From: Myxococcales bacterium
Lineage (GTDB): Bacteria; Myxococcota_A; Polyangia; Polyangiales; Houyiibacteriaceae
Assembly (NCBI GenBank): GCA_029861865.1
Contig: JAOTYL010000003.1
Location: forward strand, 170,695 to 234,694
Length of the DNA stretch: 64,000 nt
Direction: 5' to 3'
Part shown: piece after piece, positions 8,976-18,674 of the stretch
Numbering within the stretch: position 1 is the stretch's first letter
How the letters are laid out: each line of letters begins with the position of its first letter
The notes under the pieces: model-generated
The model's database searches: none
Seen by the model: only the letters and a program-made list of their open reading frames with translations
Told to the model about the DNA's origin: nothing
Position numbers and translations under genes: made by a program

Positions 8976-9272
8976 TTACCAGCGATTGCCGCCGCCGCCG
9001 CCGCCGCCGCGCCGGTCGTCTCTTGGCCGATCATTGGCCTTGTCGACTCGAATGGTACGACCATCGAGTGTGGAGCCGTTCAGCTCCTCGATTGCCCGGC
9101 TTGCGCTCTGCTCGTCTTCGAACGTGACGAACCCGAAGCCCCGTGAGCGACCGGTTTCCCGATCGGTGACCACCTTGGCCTCGGCGATTGCGCCGCAAGC
9201 CTCAAAGGCCTGCTGAAGCTCGCTGTTTGTCGTGTTCCAGCTCAGGCCGCCTACGAATAGTTTCTTGCTCAT
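8976..9272 (-). CDS. RRM-domain RNA-binding protein (glycine-rich)
   Basis: 98 residues. A single RNA-recognition motif fills residues 3-78, with RNP-2 LFVGGL and RNP-1 RGFGFVTF intact. A tail of Arg, Asp and a run of seven Gly follows, like bacterial and plant glycine-rich cold-inducible RNA chaperones. The Gly run comes from the GCC-rich tract near 8985-9012 and is coding, not a separate repeat. It is the first gene of a pair with the DEAD-box helicase and probably stabilises or remodels single-stranded RNA, for example on cold shock. Confidence 0.93.
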   Translation of the reverse strand: MSKKLFVGGLSWNTTNSELQQAFEACGAIAEAKVVTDRETGRSRGFGFVTFEDEQSASRAIEELNGSTLDGRTIRVDKANDRPRDDRRGGGGGGGNRW

Positions 9273-9570
9273 TCTCTTTTCTCTCTCATTGATCTGCGCA
9301 GAATGACGCCGGGAGCTGTCCCGAACGCCTTCTTTGCGTCTACTTGCCGTTGTCTTCTACGAATCTCTGACCGTTATCTCGTGTCACGGTGCGAGTCTGG
9401 TAGGAACAGCAGCGTGCCGGCAACCCACGGTGAGCTACCGCGCCCCTGATGGGCGATGTCGGCAAGGTAGCAGCTGGCTCAAGTCTGTCCAGCAACCACC
9501 CAAAACGGCCTCCTGGATGTCCGGACGCCCCCCAAAAACGCTCTTTTCAGCGATCCATCCCCCTTGGGCC
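9273..9570. other. 298-base intergenic region upstream of the RRM gene
   Basis: No convincing coding frame lies here. The region sits upstream of the minus-strand RRM gene and beyond the 3' end of the GST gene. It should carry the RRM/helicase promoter and possibly a long 5' leader, as is usual for cold-shock RNA chaperones. No riboswitch family or clear terminator hairpin was recognised. Confidence 0.5.
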
Positions 9571-10353
9571 TCAACGGATTCGCAGGACGCGGCGGCGTTC
9601 CTCCGCATACATTCGGAGGGCGAATCGTCCTGCGGGGTGCGCCCGCATCTCCTCGACCAGCTCTGCTCCCTCGGAGTCGAGCGCGTCGCGGGACGGCAAG
9701 ACTGCGCCGTAGCCCTCTTCGGACGTGGTGCACAGCACGGGCGAGGCGAGTGCTGCGAACGTGAGGTCAGCAGCAGTGAAATAATCCCCGTATAGATAAT
9801 CGCTCTGTTCGAGCCTTGCCGCAGTGGCATCGAACTCTTCGCGAATGCGTACCATGGCCTTGTCTCGACTGGCTTCGGTGAGGTTAACGAAGCGTTTGAG
9901 GTTCGAGCGTGCGAGAGGCATCAGCGTGCGAAAGAGCCAGGCTTGGCGTGGACTCACGTTGTCTGCGGCCAGCTGTTCGATCATCCCGGGATGTCGCAGA
10001 GCGTGCCAGTACGCGAGCATACGCGTGTACGGCCCCAACTGGTCACCATAGTGGTCGACGAGCGACTCGACTTCATCGTTCGGGAACAAGGAGTCATCGC
10101 TGCCAGCGGCGAAGCGCGCGATGTCCGTGGAATCGGTGAGCACCCGACCGTCGTCCAAGAGTAGCACCGGCGTCGAGTACCGCGACGAGGTTCGGTCGGC
10201 CGTGCCCCCGCGGCCACGCGTCGCAACGGCGACGGCCATGGAGCAGAAGAACGGAACATAAGGCTCTTCGCGGTACGGCACGGAAAAGCGATCGAGGGCC
10301 CAGCGAGCCTTCTCGTTGTAGTGGGAAAAACTGAGCGTGATCAGTCGATGCAT
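9571..10353 (-). CDS. Glutathione S-transferase family protein
   Basis: 260 residues from the ATG at 10353. A longer open frame runs back to 10812, but it crosses the PLP-enzyme gene. The N-terminal thioredoxin-like half starts MHRLITLSFSHYNEKARWAL, where the SH.N.KARWAL signature is typical of GST-like proteins. STPVLLLDDG and LTDST complete the cis-Pro/Ser glutathione-site pattern. An all-helical C-terminal half with YLYGDYFTAADLTFAAL follows. It could conjugate or reduce hydrophobic electrophiles. It is 14 bases downstream of the PLP enzyme on the same strand. Confidence 0.85.
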   Translation of the reverse strand: MHRLITLSFSHYNEKARWALDRFSVPYREEPYVPFFCSMAVAVATRGRGGTADRTSSRYSTPVLLLDDGRVLTDSTDIARFAAGSDDSLFPNDEVESLVDHYGDQLGPYTRMLAYWHALRHPGMIEQLAADNVSPRQAWLFRTLMPLARSNLKRFVNLTEASRDKAMVRIREEFDATAARLEQSDYLYGDYFTAADLTFAALASPVLCTTSEEGYGAVLPSRDALDSEGAELVEEMRAHPAGRFALRMYAEERRRVLRIR

Positions 10354-10367
10354 GGCGAGTTTCCTCG

Positions 10368-11876
10368 TTACACCTCGTAGAGGACGTCGAGGTAGCGCTC
10401 GAGTAGGTCGGTGACGACGCCTTGGATGGGGACGGTGTTGGCCATGCCGTACACCGGGGCCATGCCGCCTTCTTCGGTGGGATGGCCTTTGGTGTGCTCG
10501 ACGGCCGCGCGCAAATCCTCGAGGAAGCGGTCGGCGACCCCATTTTTCGTGTGCCGGAGGGTGACCGCGAGATGGACGCTTGGCGGCTTGTGCAACCCGT
10601 TCAGGTTCCAACTGCGCTTGGTCATGAAGTCCATGATCCGGTAGATGTCGAGCTCGTCGGAGCCAAACGCGATCACCCAGAGTGGATCGCCGAGCAGTTT
10701 GAGCTCGGGGATCGCGCGAATACCCTCGCGGATCGTCGCACCAGTCTCCAATATATCCCGTGTCGCCTCGATGTAACCGCGCTCTCCCATCGACATCATC
10801 GCCGCCCAACACACGGCGCTTAGCGCCCCCGGACGGCTTCCGGCGAACGTAGGCGAGAAGTAGAGTCCCCCAGGCCAGTCGGCGACTTTGTAGTATTGGT
10901 AGTGTCGAAGGTCGTAGTTGCGATAGAGCACCACGCTCGTGCCTTTCGCGGCGTATCCGTATTTGTGGGTGTCGACCGACATCGACGTCACACCCGGTAA
11001 CCGAAAGTCAAAGGCCGGAATGTCGTAGCCGAGCTTTTCGGCCCACGGCAGGATGAAACCACCTAGGCAGGCATCGGTGTGGAAGCCGATTCCGCGCTTT
11101 CGGGCAAGCTCCGACAGCTCTTCGATCGGATCAATCACCCCGTGCGGAAATGAGATCGCCGAGCCAACTACACAGATCGTGTGACGGTTGATGGCCTTTT
11201 TCATCGCAACGACGTCCGCCCTAAAGTCCGGCCCAACCGGTACTTTTACCAGCTTGATCCCGAAGTATTGGGCCGATTTGTCGAAGGCGGCGTGCGCGGT
11301 GGTGGGCACGACGAGCTCAGGCGATGTGATCCCTTTGGTCTCGCGTGCCCAGTCCCGGTAGCTCCGCATCGCAAGCATGATGCTTTCGGTCCCGCCGCTC
11401 GACACCGCTCCACAAACCTGCGCGTCCTTCGCTTGCTGTGAACCGAGCATGTTGGCAGTCATCGAGACAATCTCCGCTTCGTACTTCGCAATGCTCGGCC
11501 ACAAGTCCGAGTGAAGCGGATTCGTTTGAGAAGTGATCGCGTACGCTTGATTCAGAAAGGCGATGTGCTCCGGGTCTCCGTGATAGACCGCTCCCGACAC
11601 GTAACCGTCTCTCCAGCGCGCGGTCTCGCGCCGTTCGAGCTCACGAATCTCCTCTAATATGCCGGCGTGAGGTTTGCCCTCGGCCGGAAGGGCAGCGTGA
11701 CGCTCGACGTCGTCGGCGTAGGGCTTCGCCGACTTGCGAAGCTCTTGCATGATGGGCGCATACTCCGCTTCCAGTCTCTCTTTGACGATCGGCAGACGTT
11801 TCGCATACCGATAAATGCGCGCGACCAGAGGCTCGAGCGGCCCAAGGCGAACGTTCGCAAGTTCCTTGATGTCCAT
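10368..11876 (-). CDS. PLP-dependent group II decarboxylase, sphingosine-1-phosphate lyase-like
   Basis: 502 residues from the ATG at 11876; a GTG at 11912 would add 12 residues. The sequence follows the sphingosine-phosphate lyase branch: [16 protein letters not shown], the [12 protein letters not shown] phosphate-binding turn, HTDACLGGF with the PLP-ring Asp, and [13 protein letters not shown] with the cofactor lysine. Lyases of this group split phosphorylated long-chain bases into an aldehyde and phosphoethanolamine. Relatives decarboxylate amino acids, so the substrate is open. It follows an FGGY kinase and lies in the gene train that begins with the inositol-lipid genes. Confidence 0.88.
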   Translation of the reverse strand: MDIKELANVRLGPLEPLVARIYRYAKRLPIVKERLEAEYAPIMQELRKSAKPYADDVERHAALPAEGKPHAGILEEIRELERRETARWRDGYVSGAVYHGDPEHIAFLNQAYAITSQTNPLHSDLWPSIAKYEAEIVSMTANMLGSQQAKDAQVCGAVSSGGTESIMLAMRSYRDWARETKGITSPELVVPTTAHAAFDKSAQYFGIKLVKVPVGPDFRADVVAMKKAINRHTICVVGSAISFPHGVIDPIEELSELARKRGIGFHTDACLGGFILPWAEKLGYDIPAFDFRLPGVTSMSVDTHKYGYAAKGTSVVLYRNYDLRHYQYYKVADWPGGLYFSPTFAGSRPGALSAVCWAAMMSMGERGYIEATRDILETGATIREGIRAIPELKLLGDPLWVIAFGSDELDIYRIMDFMTKRSWNLNGLHKPPSVHLAVTLRHTKNGVADRFLEDLRAAVEHTKGHPTEEGGMAPVYGMANTVPIQGVVTDLLERYLDVLYEV

Positions 11877-11926
11877 GGGCTTTGCGTACCGCACCACCGA
11901 CGAGTGGGCCACCCCGCGTGGTGGCC

Positions 11927-13498
11927 CTAACCATTGAGTCGGTTGTACATGGCTTCGCTCTTCTTCTGGATCTCCAAGAAAGCCTTGTATAGCTCGTCGT
12001 AGATCGATCGATGATTGCGGTTCGGCATGTAGCGCTTCTCGATCGGAACCCGCGAGGCAATGTCCTCGACTTTGAGCCTGCCAAGCCCCACTGCACCGAC
12101 GAAGGCCGCGCCCCGCACGTTTGCCGAAAGCGGATCGGCGACCCTATCGATCGGACGGTCGAGCACATCGGCAAAGATCTGACACCAGAGCTCGGATTTG
12201 GCGCCTCCGCCGATGAACCGAAGGCCCTCGAACGGGTGCCCGATGAACGACTCGACCCCTCCCATGAGCCAGCGCGTGTTGTATGCAACCCCTTCCATCA
12301 CCGAACGGATCATGTGCGCCCTCGTGGTGCGTAACGACACATTGGAGAAGGCCGCGCGCAAGTAAGGATTGGCGACCGGGGTATGCTCGCCATAGAGCCA
12401 TGGCGTGAAGATCAACTTGTCGCTTCCTGCGGGCGCCCCGGCTGCAAGCTCGCCAAAGCGCTCGAACACGTCGTCAGGCGGAGCCCCCGGGTCGAGCGCA
12501 TCGTCGCGACAAAACACGTTGTCGCGCAGCCACGTCATGCAGGCGCCGGCCGTTTCTTGCTCATTGCCGATGAAATAGCGCCCGGGCAGCGCCGAGGGGA
12601 GCGACGCCATGTTGTGGATCAGGTCCGTCTTCTTAAAGGGCACGTGGCAGGTCAGCCAAGATGATGTCCCGACATAGATATGCCCCTCGAAATCCCCGAC
12701 CGCCCCCGAGCCAACCGCCGCCGCCGGCACGTCCGGGGTGCCCCCCACGACTTTGGTGCTCTCGTTGAGCCCGAGCTCGACCGCGGCCTTCGGTGTCAGA
12801 GTCCCGATCACGTCTACTGCGCGCGTCAAGTCGGGAAGCTTTTCGCGAGGCAGGGTGGTCTGCGCTAGCAGCTTCTCGTCGTAGTGGATGTTGTCGATAT
12901 TGCGGTTGTTCGTGACCCAATGGAGCGCGATCGAGTCGACCGTAGCGAGGAACTTCCCGGTGAGCCGCAAGTTCAGATAGTCCTTGGGCTCCATGAACTT
13001 GTACGCAGCGTCGTAGATCTCGGGTCGCTCGTGGCGAAGAAACAAGATGTGAGCCACCGGCTCTTTGCCGGCCAGGCTCGGTACTCCGCCCGTCTTCCGA
13101 ATCCAGCTTTTGAGCTTCAGCGCGCCGTAGCCTTGGATCCGAATCAAGCCGCCTGCCACCTCAGGCACATACCTCGCGCCGCGCGAATCCAGCCAGATGA
13201 TAGCCCGCGAGAGCGCATCGCCGGCCTGGTCGACGGGGACGGTTCCGGCCCATTGAGAGGTTACGGCTACGGCGATGATCCGCTCGGTCGGGACCAGATG
13301 GCGGTCGGTGATCCGCCGGGTCGCAGTCATGATCGCCCGCCACCAATCGTCGGGGTCTTGCTCGGCGCCGCCGCCTTCACTCAGGAAAAGCTCCGTCGAC
13401 TCGACCTCGGATGCCAGCACCTCGCCTTCGGTCGTGACGAGCGCCACCTTGGGGCCACTCGTTCCGAGATCGATCGCAAGGATGCACTCGTCAGTCAC
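11927..13498 (-). CDS. FGGY-family carbohydrate kinase (xylulokinase-like)
   Basis: 523 residues from a GTG at 13498. The N-terminal ATPase half opens [16 protein letters not shown] (phosphate-1 loop), with WLDSRG and [10 protein letters not shown] substrate-side motifs. The C-terminal half has [15 protein letters not shown] and [19 protein letters not shown], where the ATP and metal sites lie. Length and motifs fit xylulokinase/ribulokinase-like sugar kinases. The sugar is not identifiable and no isomerase or transporter is adjacent. The gene sits between a CDF transporter and a PLP lyase with short gaps. Confidence 0.9.
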   Translation of the reverse strand: MTDECILAIDLGTSGPKVALVTTEGEVLASEVESTELFLSEGGGAEQDPDDWWRAIMTATRRITDRHLVPTERIIAVAVTSQWAGTVPVDQAGDALSRAIIWLDSRGARYVPEVAGGLIRIQGYGALKLKSWIRKTGGVPSLAGKEPVAHILFLRHERPEIYDAAYKFMEPKDYLNLRLTGKFLATVDSIALHWVTNNRNIDNIHYDEKLLAQTTLPREKLPDLTRAVDVIGTLTPKAAVELGLNESTKVVGGTPDVPAAAVGSGAVGDFEGHIYVGTSSWLTCHVPFKKTDLIHNMASLPSALPGRYFIGNEQETAGACMTWLRDNVFCRDDALDPGAPPDDVFERFGELAAGAPAGSDKLIFTPWLYGEHTPVANPYLRAAFSNVSLRTTRAHMIRSVMEGVAYNTRWLMGGVESFIGHPFEGLRFIGGGAKSELWCQIFADVLDRPIDRVADPLSANVRGAAFVGAVGLGRLKVEDIASRVPIEKRYMPNRNHRSIYDELYKAFLEIQKKSEAMYNRLNG

Positions 13499-13509
13499 GG
13501 CTGCGGAGT

Positions 13510-14370
13510 CTATAGCGTGTCGGGCTCGATGTGAACGGTCGCGTCCTCGACACCGAAGTCTTTGGCAAGCTTTGCCTCGATCGCGTCCGCGATCGCATGG
13601 GCCTCCTCCATGCTCAGGGTGGTATCCACACCAACGACGATATCTACAGCAGCCGAAGACCCTTTCGATCGAGAGCGCACGCTCTTCACCGAGAGCGCGC
13701 CCGGGACGGAGAGCACCGAAGCCTTGAGCTCCTCCGGCTCGAGCGCCATTCGGTCAACCAAGATAGGCACCGCCCGTCGAAAAAGACCGAATGCAAGGAA
13801 GAGGACGAACATCGAGACGCCAAGAGCGCAGATGGTGTCCATCCATGGATATCCGCGCGCGGCGAGCTGCCAGCCAACGATGACGACGATTGTCGTGAGC
13901 ACGTCAGCGAGGGTGTGTCGTGCGTCTGCCGCGAGAATGTCCGAGTTGAGTCGTTTGGCCCAAGCGTTCTCCCAGGAAGTCAGGCCGATGTTGACCGCGA
14001 GGACGACGACCATCACGCCGACGGCCCACGGACGTGTGACGGGCGGACCGGCTTCCTGACGTAGCGCGCCGAGTGCCAACTCGACTGCAAGCACGACGAG
14101 CAAAGCTGCGAGCACGAACACCGCCAATGTCTCGAACTTGCGGTGACCATAGGGATGCTCTCGGTCAGCGGGTCTTGCCGACATGCGTACGATGATCCAC
14201 GCGATCACGTTGTTCGCAACGTCGCCGAGCGAGTGAACCGCATCGCCTATCACCGCAAAAGAGCCGGTCGAAAAGCCAACGGCGAGCTTCAGCCCCAGCA
14301 CCAGGACGTTCGCGGTCCCTTCGATCAAGATGACCCGTTGTACGCGGAAGTCGCGCTGCGGGGGCTTCAC
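13510..14370 (-). CDS. Cation diffusion facilitator (CDF) metal exporter
   Basis: 286 residues from a GTG at 14370. Six membrane segments are expected. The metal site in helix 2 is seen in AVIGDAVHSLGDVANN, and the helix-5 counterpart in ILAADARHTLADVLTT with the HxxxD pattern. A cytoplasmic C-terminal domain rich in acidic residues and ending EDATVHIEPDTL follows. CDF proteins exchange Zn2+, Fe2+ or similar ions for protons. The helix-5 HxxxD favours zinc, but specificity is not certain. The neighbouring DUF302 gene ends 8 bases upstream. Confidence 0.92.
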   Translation of the reverse strand: MKPPQRDFRVQRVILIEGTANVLVLGLKLAVGFSTGSFAVIGDAVHSLGDVANNVIAWIIVRMSARPADREHPYGHRKFETLAVFVLAALLVVLAVELALGALRQEAGPPVTRPWAVGVMVVVLAVNIGLTSWENAWAKRLNSDILAADARHTLADVLTTIVVIVGWQLAARGYPWMDTICALGVSMFVLFLAFGLFRRAVPILVDRMALEPEELKASVLSVPGALSVKSVRSRSKGSSAAVDIVVGVDTTLSMEEAHAIADAIEAKLAKDFGVEDATVHIEPDTL

Positions 14371-14378
14371 GCAATCGC

Positions 14379-14780
14379 TCAGTTCTGCAAAGCGCCGATG
14401 ACCCGCCGCAGCCGGGTGTCCACTTCACTGACCACCGGCTCGAGAGCAGGATCGTCGACCACCGAGAACATGGCCCTCGGCGCCACGATCGATACGGACA
14501 CCTTGCCTTGGTTCTCGCTCTGCACGACGACGTTGCATGGCAAGAGAAGGCCGATGTTGCGATCGTGCTCGAGCGCTTGCTTCGCGAGCACGGGATTGCA
14601 GGCGCCGAGGATCGCGTATTGGCGAAACTTCACGCCCAGCTTCTTCTTCAAGGTCTCGGCGACGTCGATTTTGGTCAGCACGCCAAAGCCTTCTTCCTTC
14701 AAAGCCCCGGCGACCCGGTCGAGCACCTCGTCAAAGCTCCCGGACAACGTGGCTTCGAAGCCGTAGTCGAATTCGTTCAT
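14379..14780 (-). CDS. DUF302 domain protein
   Basis: 133 residues filling one DUF302 domain: a TLKKKLGVKFRQYAILGACNP core, KQALEHDRNIGLLLPCNVVV, and a helical end around VDTRLRRVIGAL. The two conserved cysteines (GACNP, LLPCN) are present. No signal peptide is seen, so it is cytoplasmic. The molecular role of the family is unknown; members often lie near metal, sulfur or redox genes. It is sandwiched between MIPS (9 bases) and the CDF exporter (8 bases), which suggests co-transcription. Confidence 0.88.
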   Translation of the reverse strand: MNEFDYGFEATLSGSFDEVLDRVAGALKEEGFGVLTKIDVAETLKKKLGVKFRQYAILGACNPVLAKQALEHDRNIGLLLPCNVVVQSENQGKVSVSIVAPRAMFSVVDDPALEPVVSEVDTRLRRVIGALQN

Positions 14781-14789
14781 CGTATGATC

Positions 14790-16103
14790 TCACTCGTAGT
14801 ATTCGCGGCCAAGATAGGTGATCAGCTCTTCGCCCTGCATCCAACGCAAGGTGTTCTTGAGCTTGCCGAGCTGAACGAAGAGATTGTTCTCTGGGTACAG
14901 GCCCTCTGGGGTGATCGGGCTCTTGTAGTAGAACGAAAGCCATTCCTGAATTCCGCTGAGGCCTGCACGATGGGCGAGGTCCATGAAGAGCGCCAGGTCC
15001 AAGACCAAGGGCGCTGCGAGAATCGAATCGCGACAAAGGAAGTCGACCTTGATCTGCATCGGGTAGCCGAGCCAACCAAAGATGTCGATGTTGTCCCAGC
15101 CCTCTTTCTGGTCTCCACGCGGCGGGTAATATTCGATACGCACCTTGTGATACATGTCTTGGTAGAGCTCGGGATGAAGCTCCGGCTGCAGAATGGTTTC
15201 GAGGACGCCCAGTTTGCTGACTTCCTTCGACTTGAAGCTATCGGGGTCGTCGAGCACCTCGCCATCACGGTTGCCCAGGATGTTGGTGGAAAACCAGCCT
15301 CGAATGCCGAGCATGCGTGCCCGAAGCCCGGGAGCAAGGACGGTTTTCATCAGGGTTTGCCCGGTCTTGAAGTCCTTGCCGGAAACCGGTGTGCTGGTTT
15401 CACGTGAGAGCTCCAAGATCGCGGGAACGCCGCCGGCGGTGAGGTTTGGTGCCCCGTTCGAATAGCTCACCTCTTCACGAAGGCAGGCGTATGCGTAGAC
15501 CTGGGACGGGCTGATCGCCGGGTCTGAGCGCCGCAAACCCTCTTCGAACTTGCTCAAGGACGAGTGAACCTCTGTCGGCTCACGATGCACTTCGGTCGAG
15601 CCGCACCACACGGCGACGCACCGATCGAGCCCGTTTTCTTTCTTGAAGCGACGAATGTCCTCGCGAACCGCTTCCGCGAGCTCCATCTTGTCTTCGCTCG
15701 GCTTCACGTTCTCGCCGCGAAGCCGCTTGACGAACTCAGGGAAAAACACCGATTCCATTGGCTTGATCGCCGAAAGCTCATCCTTGACGGCGTTTAGGTG
15801 ATCGGTCGCCAAGACCTCGGCTTTGACAGCCGCCTCGTACGCATTGTCTCGGAAGAGATCCCATCCACCGAAGACCAAATCAGCCACGTTGGCGATGGGC
15901 ACGAAGTCACGAATCATGGGCGAGCGCGCCTCGGTACGCTTGCCCAGTCGAAGCGTGTCCATCTGCGTAAGTGAACCGATCGGTCGTGCCGCCCCGTTGC
16001 GAGCCAAGAGGGCCCCCGCGATGAACGTCGTCCCCACTGCGCCCATGCCTGGCAAAAGCACGCCGAGTTTGCCGGTGGCCGGTTTGAGCTTTGGCTGCGT
16101 CAT
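14790..16103 (-). CDS. ino1: myo-Inositol-1-phosphate synthase
   Basis: 437 residues from the ATG at 16103 (MTQPKLKPATGKLG); the frame is open 16 codons further upstream without family similarity. The NAD-binding LLPGMGAVGTTFIAG, the WCGSTEV strand, the SYSNGAPNLTAGGVPA segment, the KDFKTGQTLMKTVLAPGL signature and the DSILAAPLVLDLA active-site region are all in place. The enzyme isomerises glucose 6-phosphate to L-myo-inositol 1-phosphate. This is the committed step toward inositol lipids or inositol solutes and would feed the cytidylyltransferase-like gene at 23334. It is the most downstream member of the putative inositol-lipid genes. Confidence 0.93.
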   Translation of the reverse strand: MTQPKLKPATGKLGVLLPGMGAVGTTFIAGALLARNGAARPIGSLTQMDTLRLGKRTEARSPMIRDFVPIANVADLVFGGWDLFRDNAYEAAVKAEVLATDHLNAVKDELSAIKPMESVFFPEFVKRLRGENVKPSEDKMELAEAVREDIRRFKKENGLDRCVAVWCGSTEVHREPTEVHSSLSKFEEGLRRSDPAISPSQVYAYACLREEVSYSNGAPNLTAGGVPAILELSRETSTPVSGKDFKTGQTLMKTVLAPGLRARMLGIRGWFSTNILGNRDGEVLDDPDSFKSKEVSKLGVLETILQPELHPELYQDMYHKVRIEYYPPRGDQKEGWDNIDIFGWLGYPMQIKVDFLCRDSILAAPLVLDLALFMDLAHRAGLSGIQEWLSFYYKSPITPEGLYPENNLFVQLGKLKNTLRWMQGEELITYLGREYYE

Positions 16104-16187
16104 GGCTGTCTTATGAAGTTGCGGGACGCTACTCGCAAGTCGATCTAGCACTGTCGAGCAGAGGCATTCCGCACCCCCTCCGCGAGC

Positions 16188-18650
16188 CTATTTCCTCCGG
16201 CCGAAGCGGAGGAGTAGGGCAGGCATGGTGACCACTGCCGCGACTAGGCAGGTGACTTCGCTGATCGCCATCGCTGCCCCAAATGAATTGAGCGCCAGGT
16301 TTGCGCTAGTGAACAACGCCAGATAGCCGATGATGGTCGTCAACGAGCAGAGAACGACCGCCCCGCCCGTTTCTTCGATTGCGGTGCGAACACGATCTGT
16401 GTTCTCGAGCCCCTCTTCGGACGCGTAACGGCGCATCACGTTGACGCCGTAGTCTGCACCGTTGCCGAACGTGATCGGAAACGCGATGAAATTGAGAAAG
16501 TTGAGCTTCATTCCCACCGCCGCCATAGTGCCTGCCATCCAGGCGATCCCAAGCAGCAGAGCAACCATGGTGAAGAGTCGTTGCCGCAAATCTCGGAAAG
16601 CGAGCAGGACCAGCAACAGCGTTGCAGTGAACGAGGCGGCGATCGCCTTGGGTCCATCCGTCAAGATCGCAGAAATCATATCCGCGAAGACCGGTGCACG
16701 ACCCGCGAGGGCAGGCCGGTCTCCGGATCCGGTGCGAAAGGCGCGCAGCGCGTCGGACCAGCGAATGAGATAGCGCCCATCCCAGGTGGAGGATCCCTCC
16801 TGCTGGCTCACCACGAGGATTCGTCCGCGGGTACCGTCCTTTTCGGAAAAGAGACTGGCAACTTCGACGGGGACGTCGCCAAAGCTGATCGGCACGATGG
16901 TGTCCGGCGGAATGTGCTCGTCGATCTCCTTCAGCGTTTCGTCGTCGGCGTATTCGCGATAGTCGAGAAGCAGCTCACGAATCTCTCCCAACACGGGGAT
17001 CTTTTCCTCTTGCTGATCGGGGAAGAGTGCCTGAAGCGAATAGACCTCGCCCCACGGCGCGTCCCCTTCGTGCCCCGCTTTTTCGAGCTCCTTGCGAAGC
17101 TGTGCGGCGTCTTCGATCGTGTCCACCACGATTGCGATGCCATCGCCTCTCTTCGAACCGGTCGCAATCTCCCCCGCGCGATCGTTGATCAGGCGAGCTC
17201 GCTGCGAACCCTCCCGGACCGATTTGAGATTTCGAAAATCATACTCGAAGGGGTCGGATACCACCGCCCATGCGATGAGACCCAATGCGAGGAGAGCGAG
17301 AAAGGCCGATAACCTAAGGGCGTTCCGCGGATTCAGAAACGCCAACCAGGAAAAAAGCGAACCATAGAAGTTTTTAGATGGCTCGTCCGACTGACGCACC
17401 AGGGGGCTGACCCGCTCGTTGAGGACGACGACGGCCGGAAGGAGCACGGTCGCACCGATCCAACACAGAACCATGCCAACCGCCCCGATGACTCCAAAAT
17501 CGCTGAAGCCACGGAAATCCGTGAGTATCAATGAGCCATACGCGATCGCGGCAGCACACGATGCGGTCAGGGTCGCGAGCCACACGCCTCGATGTGTGCG
17601 GACGATCGCATCTCGAACATCTTGGCCGCGTCTGCGCTCTTCGAAATAGCGGGCGAGCCATATGATGTTCGGATTGATTCCGTTCCCAATTACGATGCTG
17701 CCCAGAAATGCGGTCGACGTGTTGAGATAATCGACCGCGAGCTCGGCAAAGCCAAACGCCACGAGGACGGGAACAGCCAGTGCGCCCCCCAGGATCAAAG
17801 GCGCGCGCCAGTTGCGGAAGAAGATCAGAATCGCGAAAAGAACGAGGCCGACGGTCAACAGCACTGCAGTCGTGAGCTCGTTCTTCAACGCCTCGTGCTC
17901 TTCGCCCGCCACGACGAGGTTGCCTGCATACTCCACCCGGAGGTCACTGGCGTACTTCGATGGGTTGAGCGCCTGAACCTCCGCTGCGATCGAAGCGATG
18001 AGCCGTGCGATGCCATCTGCATTACCCGCGCCGAGGTCGCTCCTGATGAACAAGGCGAGGAAATCTCGATCCGGGTGGATGTAGTATCCGCCCGGATACT
18101 TCTCCATTTCCTTTTTGCCTTCGTCGGCTTCGTCGCGAATTCTCTCTAGAACATCGCGCGGGTCAGGCGGCTGGTAGTCGTCGAGCTGCACGTAGAAAGG
18201 ATTAGACTGGATGCGCTCGTAATCGAGCCGCTCATCCAAGTCGTCTCGTGCCTGCTCGAGGTCTTCGAGCGAAGCGTACAGATGGCGGTGATCCCAAACA
18301 AAGTCCTCGTATGCGCTGATGTTCCAATCCACGAAATGCACGAGATCGGGTGGAAGCGCCTGCAGTCGAGGAACCAGATCACTCGCGAAGCGCTGCATTG
18401 CATCCACGTCTTCAGACTCGATGGCGACCGTCAGCGTATTGAAGCCACCTACGCGATCGCGAATCCGCTCGAGGTCGACGACGCTCGGTTTGTCCTCGGG
18501 AAGCAGTGCCTCGAAATCGCTGTTCAGACTGAGCTCCGCGATCAGCGGCACGGAGAGGGCTGCCATGAGCGCACTCACGAAAGCGAACAGCCCCGCGCGA
18601 CGAAACTGAAGTTTCGCCAGGTGCTTGAAAAAGCGGTCCGTCTTTCCCAT
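16188..18650 (-). CDS. MMPL/RND-family lipid exporter (HpnN-like)
   Basis: 820 residues. The order is TM1 (about 20-40), a large periplasmic loop, five TMs (about 255-430), TM7 near 455-475, a second periplasmic loop and a final five-TM block ending at the C-terminus. This is the duplicated 2x6-TM plan of the MMPL/RND superfamily. GNGINPNIIWLARYFEERRRG and GNGADYGVNVMRRYASE are the matching TM4-like motifs of the two halves. Members move lipids such as hopanoids or glycolipids outward using proton motive force. Its place between a glycosyltransferase and MIPS suggests the cargo is the lipid made by this cluster. Confidence 0.88.
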   Translation of the reverse strand: MGKTDRFFKHLAKLQFRRAGLFAFVSALMAALSVPLIAELSLNSDFEALLPEDKPSVVDLERIRDRVGGFNTLTVAIESEDVDAMQRFASDLVPRLQALPPDLVHFVDWNISAYEDFVWDHRHLYASLEDLEQARDDLDERLDYERIQSNPFYVQLDDYQPPDPRDVLERIRDEADEGKKEMEKYPGGYYIHPDRDFLALFIRSDLGAGNADGIARLIASIAAEVQALNPSKYASDLRVEYAGNLVVAGEEHEALKNELTTAVLLTVGLVLFAILIFFRNWRAPLILGGALAVPVLVAFGFAELAVDYLNTSTAFLGSIVIGNGINPNIIWLARYFEERRRGQDVRDAIVRTHRGVWLATLTASCAAAIAYGSLILTDFRGFSDFGVIGAVGMVLCWIGATVLLPAVVVLNERVSPLVRQSDEPSKNFYGSLFSWLAFLNPRNALRLSAFLALLALGLIAWAVVSDPFEYDFRNLKSVREGSQRARLINDRAGEIATGSKRGDGIAIVVDTIEDAAQLRKELEKAGHEGDAPWGEVYSLQALFPDQQEEKIPVLGEIRELLLDYREYADDETLKEIDEHIPPDTIVPISFGDVPVEVASLFSEKDGTRGRILVVSQQEGSSTWDGRYLIRWSDALRAFRTGSGDRPALAGRAPVFADMISAILTDGPKAIAASFTATLLLVLLAFRDLRQRLFTMVALLLGIAWMAGTMAAVGMKLNFLNFIAFPITFGNGADYGVNVMRRYASEEGLENTDRVRTAIEETGGAVVLCSLTTIIGYLALFTSANLALNSFGAAMAISEVTCLVAAVVTMPALLLRFGRRK

Positions 18651-18674
18651 GATCTAGGTCTTCTTTTGCCGCGG

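Noticed and set aside
8985..9012. GCC-repeat tract looking like a microsatellite
   Set aside because: It encodes the glycine-rich tail of the RRM protein and the frame is intact.
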